A DNA stretch of 64,000 nt from Entophlyctis helioformis (lineage: Eukaryota > Chytridiomycota > Chytridiomycetes > Chytridiales > Chytriomycetaceae), in contig JAHLKH010000078.1 of assembly GCA_025526915.1 (NCBI GenBank), positions 51,703 to 115,702 on the forward strand, read 5' to 3'. Every line of letters begins with the position of its first letter. Position 1 is the first letter of the stretch. The notes under the pieces are model-generated. The model made no database searches. It was not told the origin of the DNA and worked only from the letters and a program-made list of their open reading frames with translations. Shown here in pieces: positions 58,901 to 64,000 of this stretch. The position numbers and the translations under genes are program-made.

Positions 58901-59053
58901 TTGACGGACGCGGTGGCCGCGTCGATGCTCGCGGGGCTGGCGGAAGGGCTGACGAGCAGCAACAGCCACGAGCAGCAGTGCCAGCAGCCTCAGCAGCCTC
59001 AACAGCGCCAGCAGCAGCTTGTTGGACTTGGCATTGATGTTCTTGTCGGATAG
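55931..59053 (+). CDS. bZIP transcription factor, intronless, Gln/His-rich
   Basis: This predicted nuclear DNA-binding factor has about 1,040 residues on a single exon, which is unusual in this window. The N-terminal 600 residues are rich in Gln, His, Asn, Ser and Tyr, typical of activation regions. The bZIP lies at about residues 636-697: a basic region KRMRNKVSASRCREKKK with the N-x7-R signature, then a leucine-zipper-like helix with LYRENLRLMSHIEHVEDLVD. After it comes a long acidic stretch (DDEDDDDDDDEQDQRDD), a Lys/Gln-rich segment with KKQPRQTKKQQSK and a Met/Pro/Gly-rich tail ending QQQLVGLGIDVLVG. The heptads show leucine, isoleucine and valine in mixed positions. Target genes are unknown. 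The start is the first ATG in the open frame. Confidence 0.85.
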   Translation: MSSAGQNHPVYTGYHSLDHDAYGTLSAAADGGIHYKSAMDAGYGYPEHSLHAANSGTDRGGYAPSFATLAPQAYDSNYTSLYADQPLNDTHGQHYHCQQPHQAPSFGIESGMPMYDNGFHCTSDYDCHGHNDQQHQHVYDPTYQQQVALQGHTLGPHTSGRDINVGDYGSETQDFLGQQYMQGGYNDYDIAGQKATTYRDSGDTGFGSFHAFPSGALTAASLQDGGGMGQRSLNNINDINSNSSSMQQVHGLLDQSTELSFFAAATAADVATPNPRFEHHNAGMMAGTPNFQTSASNNIGDVAQSHGMLPSSSPCNVVFNVHSNASLPNQYSIQQSTPVSFSQHQSPIHAMAISNLNNLNDVSSTPIMPTIQSSSDGFAGWYPLASPVVANPNAVPSSATVLFRDPQDTLLSSSQIHNGDVQAAQPTGQLPTLPDMLSVSAKPAKKQQRQKRKPKQTQTQMHGEQEAIIPLIAAAESAAGVHQDVQASIHQFDISALMAESPVRTSLSTTQFAADGISHASQSVSDIATALITTSAISDNQSPQQPLIQQPLTVEVAAAAAAAAAADSLGDLDWVSRIQASPLKTFAKDPASQDPIKTPSTSAATPSVAHLPVPTGPVSKPRRSAAQPTNIVVHGKVDRKTLKRMRNKVSASRCREKKKVWIGQMEARSSILYRENLRLMSHIEHVEDLVDHCRQVLGLPVKPRLEPIVLAPPHAPMPRPERENDDEDDDDDDDEQDQRDDAAEMEVEEHVAAESAGTLRGNPNAMADSVGTAKEGHRHAVPNVAQSGSLVDEGSSQSGQSQAAVDTHEHGDDTVGRAASAAPPKKTQTTARGNRHEPYSKKQPRQTKKQQSKSQANTHKQVGDRSTVAAGGSMQEPMVHVQPSQMAMHAAMTQIQLQHQMDMFGGMTGVAMPMPQMSPLHIAMLMGGMSGPMPTPMPMPMMLNGPMGLLDGLCLPSSHLELQPQQGMGHEPSPVARGGADTASTDANAPLTDAVAASMLAGLAEGLTSSNSHEQQCQQPQQPQQRQQQLVGLGIDVLVG

Positions 59054-61480
59054 ACGATCGGAGGGTGCACGGGGATGGCTGGCGGAGGTGTCGATGGTGT
59101 CATGGCGTGTGGCAGGGACGCAATAATGAAGTTGCCTGTAATGGGCCCGGTTCTCATACCATTAGCCCTGGTGGAATCGCTGTGATTGGTCGATCTAGAG
59201 AGCCCTTGCACGGTGCAGACACTGCGCGATGCGAGCACAGCAGCAACGCGCCATGCCAGATCCAGACGCTGCTGCACTTGCCGCCCAACTGCACACAAGC
59301 AACAACGAGCCAAACGACAACGACGACAGCAACGCAGGCGACAGCACGGATATGGGACAACACTCGCTTGCTGGTCGAGTCCTTCAGGGGAGACGGCGAG
59401 GCTCACTGCTCATGGTGGCATGCAGCAGGCCATACAACAGGCAGTCCAGCAGAGCAGCGTGGTCGTGGCCGTCTGAGAGGTGTGCCCAACAAGGCGGGCG
59501 GACAGAAGGCAGGCTGCAGACAGGCAAGCAGGTGCGTTGACTCGCTGTCTGTCCAGGCATGCTCCATTGCCCATCGACGACGACGGCACAGCAGTCTGAC
59601 GGCCGTGTCTGTGTGGTCTTGGCACTGACTGTGTGCATGTCTGATGGGTCCAAACAGCAACAAGAGACGTTGGCAAGACGGCCGTGAGCAGGGCGATCTG
59701 GCTGTTGTTCAAGAGGACAGCGAGAGCGTTGGCATTGCAGGACGAAGCTGCCTGGTGCATTCCGACTGCGACATGGGATGCAGCAGCAGCAGATGAGCAG
59801 CCACTGAGACGTGCTCAATGGACCGATCCTTGGAGTTGGCTGCAGGTGCTGCTCGCTGGACAGCTGGATCGGCATGCCGACTTGGATGCCAAACTCGACA
59901 GTGACAGCACACTCGATGAGCAGCACACTCGGCGACACTGATCCAGCCGAGATTGGTGAGGAGGACGCGAGTGCTGGCAGGCGTGTCTGGCCACATTGCA
60001 CTTGGTGTGATGGCATCTTGGATGCGATCCACTGAGCAGCACATGGAGTGGCCAGACAGACCAAGCACTCTCGATTCATTCAACAACCACAACGACGATG
60101 ATGGCGATGGTCCTGACTATCCAAGTCTTGCATGCACTGTGTTTGTTGACAAGGACGATCCAGAGCAGAGGGGCGATGCAGGCAGTGCGTCAACGACCAA
60201 CCTGTCCATGGACCAGCTGGCCAACCAGGCAACACCAACTGCATCGCACTGGGTCACAATGCAGATGCATATCAGGACGATCGATGGATGCAGTGGGACA
60301 TTGACTGAGAAGACGCTACTCGGAGAGGGGCTTGTTGCAATAGTAGAAGAGATCCTTGTGTCAGGACGTTCCAATACGGTTAGCGGTCATCACAGGCAAT
60401 CTGGCGCTTTACAGCCAGAAGGCTGCTGGCAAACCATGACTGTTTGGATCGGCCTGACCTTGAAAGACAGCACTTCATTCCCATGACTGTGTCACCAGAA
60501 GTCGCAGAGTACCCCACCAAGTAGAGCAGGCCCAATGGATTCTTTCCCAACATGGATGCCTCTGGGCCATGCCACAGGCTTCCATGGTGACGACGATGAT
60601 ATCCAAGGAATGCAACTGGTGAACAACAATCGAGCTGCTGTCATTCATTGAGATCGCAGACGGCCCTCAGAAGTGCATCCAATGCGGCCAAGTGTCTCGC
60701 ATCAGCACGATCATCAAGGGCTTTGACCCACAGCGACTGGAGAATGGCGGCAATGGTCACTCTCTCAAAGGGAACCTTGGCAGCCATGTGGCATGGGTGG
60801 TGCCTCTCAAAGACATTCGCAAGCCTCTTGGCATGGTCTCATGCCTCCAAGACTGCAGCAATACTGACTGTGTGATGCACTGCAAGGCAACCGAGATCAC
60901 TCTCTCGTTCAAAGACAGCGTCTACCAACTTGACTTGCATAGTGCAGAGTACAGCAAGCAGCATGCCTGATCACCCACAACGCACAATAAGCAGTGCAAT
61001 CACCTCCAAGACGGGCTGCGTGCTAGCCTCAAAGTGGAGACGATCTGCCTCAACAGCATCGCTGCTCAGAGTGGCATGGTAATCCAGCCAAGAAGAATGA
61101 AACCAGGCGTCAACCTGAACAAAAGTCTATGCGAGCCAGCCAGCCAGTCAGCGGCACGTGCACGGTCGTGGATGAGAACACACGCCTCGCAACAGATCCA
61201 TGCCACCGGATCCACAACAAACATGGCTGTACTGGTGGAAGAGGCGGCATTGTGGACCATGCACAGCCATTGATTGTTTGGCTGTTTGGTGGAAATCAAA
61301 GCAAACTTGTGTTTGCTCTTTGCTTGCCCCAACTGTCTGCAACCGCACTGCCTGATCTGACTTTTGCCGAGGTCTGCGTCTGTTGAGACAGATCTCTCGA
61401 AAGGCAAGTTACAAACCCCACTGCCTGTGCACTCGGCGCATGATAAGAATCGCAGCTCACAGACTATCAACCCTCATCGC
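59054..61480 (+). pseudogene. Possible Cys-rich multi-exon gene or decayed gene, unresolved
   Basis: No coherent gene could be assembled, but several stretches look coding. The frame at 59953-60486 has an acidic part (NNHNDDDGDGPDYPSL) and LSMDQLANQ. The frame at about 60640-60970 reads ELLSFIEIADGPQ, KCIQCGQVSRISTII, LKGNLGSHVAWVVPLKD and SCLQDCSNTDCVMHC. Fragments at 61000-61140 (ETICLNSIAAQSGMVI) and 61129-61386 (DENTRLATDPCHRIHNKHGC) continue the Cys-rich character. Frames change without convincing donors and acceptors. It may be a real gene with unusual introns, or a decaying one. No domain is recognised. Confidence 0.25.
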
Positions 61481-61507
61481 TCAGCTTCCAGCGACGCACG
61501 CCGGCAC

Positions 61508-61642
61508 ACCGCCGGCACGCAGGCACGCAGGCACACAGGATCGCTCGCAGACACACAGGATGCTCGCAGGATCGCAGGCACGATCGCAGACACACAGGAT
61601 CGCTCGCAGACACACAGGATCGCAGGCACAACCGCAGGTACA
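61508..61642 (+). repeat. Minisatellite (GATCGCAGACACACAG-type units) before the XPG-like gene
   Basis: Interleaved copies of CGCAGACACACAGGATCG and CGCAGGCAC units, about 16-24 bp each, end some 60 bp before the ATG at 61705. They probably lie in the promoter or leader. Confidence 0.8.
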
Positions 61643-61704
61643 AACAAACGGCCACGACCGCACGACCGCGACCGCACACACAAACAATCGCACGATCGCA
61701 CAAC

Positions 61705-64000
61705 ATGGGGGTCATTGGGTTATCTGCACGTGCCACAAAGGCAAAGTCCGTCGGCGTATACAACAAAGACGTGTCTTGTGCCCAGATCGCAAAGCTTGTG
61801 CTTGCCAATGGACTGCCATCACGAGATCCAAACGACACCAAGGCGACCACATCCAGCATTACGGGCATCTTCCTCGTCGATGCGATGAGCGTGTTCTATC
61901 CGCACTTCAGGGGGGCAGGAGAGCGTGATCAACAACCATCCACAGCCGAGTGGGTGACCGTCCTCACGCCCGTCATCGAGTCGTTTATTGACAAGTTCGG
62001 TGACGAGCACACATACATTTTTCATGTGGACGGCCAGAACGGCGATTCTGGGATCAAGACTGTGCACAAGGGCCGTGCCCAGCAAGTGCTGCATTGGACG
62101 GGCGTCGTCCTACGGTGCATTCTCAAGCGCCGCAAGGGCAAGCGATGGCGGCATCTGATGCGGTACGTTCACTTGTTTGTGTCGCATTGAGACTGTCGCA
62201 TTCAGACGATTCTAACATTTGGTTGATGATCCAGCAAGGAGCGACAAGCTCTGCAACGTTCATTCACATTGACACAGGCCGACAAGGGCAACATCAAAAA
62301 GGCAATCGCGGAGATTCTCGGCTCTGGGTCTCCACACAAGGTCTGTTGGTGCGACCATGAGGCGGACGTCTGTATTGCCCGCCACGCTGCCAAGTATGCA
62401 AGCAATCCAAGGTATAGATTGCCATGACATCTGTCTGTTATGATTGACAGCTAACAGTCTTTGTCTCGCATCAGCAACACGCCGATGGCCGTCATTTGTA
62501 ACGACTCGGATCTCATAATACACTGCGACGGTCGCTGCCCGGTCATCACAACATGCATGCGCAAGGGCGGCCACAGCCCAATCAAGTCGTATAACCACAA
62601 GGGCATTGCCTCCATTACCTCGGCCTTGAGGGTGTACAATGTCCCCTTGGCAAGCCGGTTGGTCGCCGCCATGTCCAAAAACGACTGTCACAACTGCCCT
62701 GACCGTGGTACGTGCAATGCGTGGCTTCATGCTCTGTATTGTCATCCATGCTGCAATGCCGACTAACTCGCCTCGCTACTCCCACTGCCTGGAAGGTATT
62801 CCTGCTGCCTCCAAGTTCATCAACGATTTTGTCGATGCCGAGGCAAGCAAGGCGGGCTTTGACGATCCAGCCAAGTATTGTGCTCAACTCCACGAGCCCG
62901 ACAAGGCCGAGAAGTTTTTAGAGGCCATCAGGATTGCATACGTCAAGGATCTGTGGAAGGTTGGAGGCGAGGCTCTGGTCAAGTCGTTCTTAAACGCATT
63001 CGACGTCTTCATCAATCATGATGAGTCGGGGGCATTGGCCAAATCATTCATAGCCCCGACTGGCTCCAGCAGCCCATCTGGCAACGCACCTGTGCAGAGG
63101 CAAGTCATTGCGTGACTGGCTATGGCATGGTGGCATGGACGCGTTTGCATGCATAGCACCATACTGACCATCCATCGCAACATGGCAATGACAACAGCAC
63201 GGCTGTTGACAGGACTGCCACGCCTCAAGCAAGGTATGCATGCATGCACGCATGTGATCTCTTGGTGTGTCTTGCATGACTAACTCGTCATTCCTGTCTT
63301 TGATGCCATTGTTGGATCGTGATGCAGCTGTCAGCTACACGCTGGATGCATCCTTGTTCATCCCAAGTCGCAGCAAGGCAACCGCGATCCCAACATTGTC
63401 CACCTTACGCGGGATGACATTGGCCGGCACCTCGACAGCATTGTCAAAAACGCCGAAATGGCCACTACGCTGGAGGAGGTCAAGCGATGTCCTGTCGCGT
63501 TCAATTGCATCGTCAAGCATGCGGCAGGTCGCCTTGCCGGCAATCACAATGGAGTCGTGGGCCGTGACGTTCTGGCGACGATCAGCAGGGCGGCAAGTGC
63601 GCAACTTTTTGAGATTGTACGCGAGAAGTCTCCTGCGGTGGAAGTGCGTGCAGAGTTCAACAAAGCAAATCAGACCATTCGGCACACACTTGTACGTTGC
63701 CGCATGACTTGGATGCATGTGCATTCTTGCCTTGAAGTGTCTAACTCGACCTACTGCCCGCTGGACAGAAAGCTGCTAGGGTGATTCAGAGGCAGTTGAA
63801 CAAGATCATCCATCTTGCATGCGTACCGTTCCGGCGTCTATCGACTCCGAGTACGTCTGCTTGCATTGGAGTGATGTGACATTGTGTACTGACAGCACCT
63901 TCTTTGTCGACCATGCCATTCCAGACCCAAACAAACAGAAAGCCAAGTATAAAGCAAAGGCCAACACCCGAGGCGTTTCCTCAAAGACGTTTGCCGAGAT
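61705..64000 (+). CDS. XPG/FEN1-like PIN-domain nuclease, unusual family (partial, runs off the window)
   Basis: Exons in phase are 61705-62162, 62235-62411, 62475-62707, 62796-63099, 63213-63233 (21 nt), 63328-63691, 63769 to about 63850, and a further exon past 63900. The protein begins MGVIGLSARA, like the MGIxGL start of FEN1/XPG nucleases, where the free N-terminus is near the active site. Acidic motifs occur in family order: IFLVDAMSVFYPHF, YIFHVDGQNG, VCWCDHEADVCIARHA (in place of SEAEA) and MAVICNDSDLIIHCDG (in place of TEDMDxL). A CHNCPD motif follows. Later sequence (VHLTRDDIGRHLDSIVK, KCPVAFNCIVKHAAGRL-like) has no match that I know. The donor at 63100 is GC in a perfect AG/GCAAGT context. 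Nuclease activity is inferred from the acidic residues only. The role could be repair or a mobile-element function. Confidence 0.7.

Noticed and set aside
61508..61642. Compound repeat considered as a centromere/telomere or CRISPR element
   Set aside because: It is short, irregular and located directly before a gene; a minisatellite explains it.
63100..63117. Stop at 63115-63117 (after QVIA) as the true end of the XPG-like protein
   Set aside because: A perfect AG/GCAAGT donor precedes it, and downstream exons continue in phase with protein-like sequence, so the gene probably extends to the window edge.

Overview
This is nuclear DNA from a compact, GC-rich, intron-bearing eukaryote. Genes are split by short GT-AG introns (about 55-300 nt, often filled with CTGC, CATGC or CTGG simple repeats), a few GC-AG introns occur, and intergenic gaps are small. 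The gene set (CYLD/fungal-type ubiquitin protease, ATP10, PARL rhomboid, GUF1, a D-type-like cyclin, SURF4/Erv29, ING, RPRD/Rtt103, PSMD12, NHP2, bZIP) points to an opisthokont. An early-diverging, chitin-processing fungus or a fungus-like relative is the best guess. The species cannot be named from the sequence. No tRNA, rRNA, CRISPR array or clear transposon was seen.

Layout. 1-0.5 kb: end of an unknown gene. 0.7-3.9 kb (+): ubiquitin-specific protease whose catalytic cysteine sits on an 11-nt microexon. 4.1-9.5 kb (-): three mitochondrial genes head to tail, GUF1, a PARL-type rhomboid and ATP10, separated by only 30 and 40 bp, so they look operon-like. 9.8-12.4 kb (+): G1-type cyclin. 12.4-14.2 kb (-): membrane-anchored low-complexity protein. 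14.6-16.3 kb (+): SURF4/Erv29 cargo receptor. 16.6-18.9 kb (-): ING PHD-finger protein, sharing a 122-bp divergent promoter with an RPRD/Rtt103 CID protein (19.0-21.4 kb, +). 22.6-25.3 kb (+): secreted two-domain GH18 protein of bacterial-type sequence. 25.6-28.0 kb (+): proteasome lid subunit RPN5/PSMD12.

28.35-45.84 kb (+) is the most remarkable locus. It is an array of nine near-identical DUF885 metallopeptidase units (HEAIPGHHH). Intron phases join all units into one reading frame with no start or stop between them, predicting a single 28-exon gene and a protein of about 5,180 residues. Units come in distinct sequence types in mosaic order, one is a recombinant, two carry net -2 frameshifts, one lacks an intron and one has an extra intron.

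46.0-50.8 kb (-): two paralogous surface proteins with GPI-like tails, of unknown family. 51.0-51.9 kb (+): NHP2 of H/ACA snoRNPs. 52.3-55.0 kb (+): secreted-ectodomain LRR protein with one membrane span. 55.9-59.1 kb (+): intronless bZIP factor. 59.1-61.7 kb: no firm gene, with fragments of a Cys-rich coding region and a minisatellite. 61.7 kb to the end (+): an unusual XPG/FEN1-like PIN-domain nuclease that runs off the window. Exon structures were assembled by hand from frame, phase and family matches; there is no transcript evidence.
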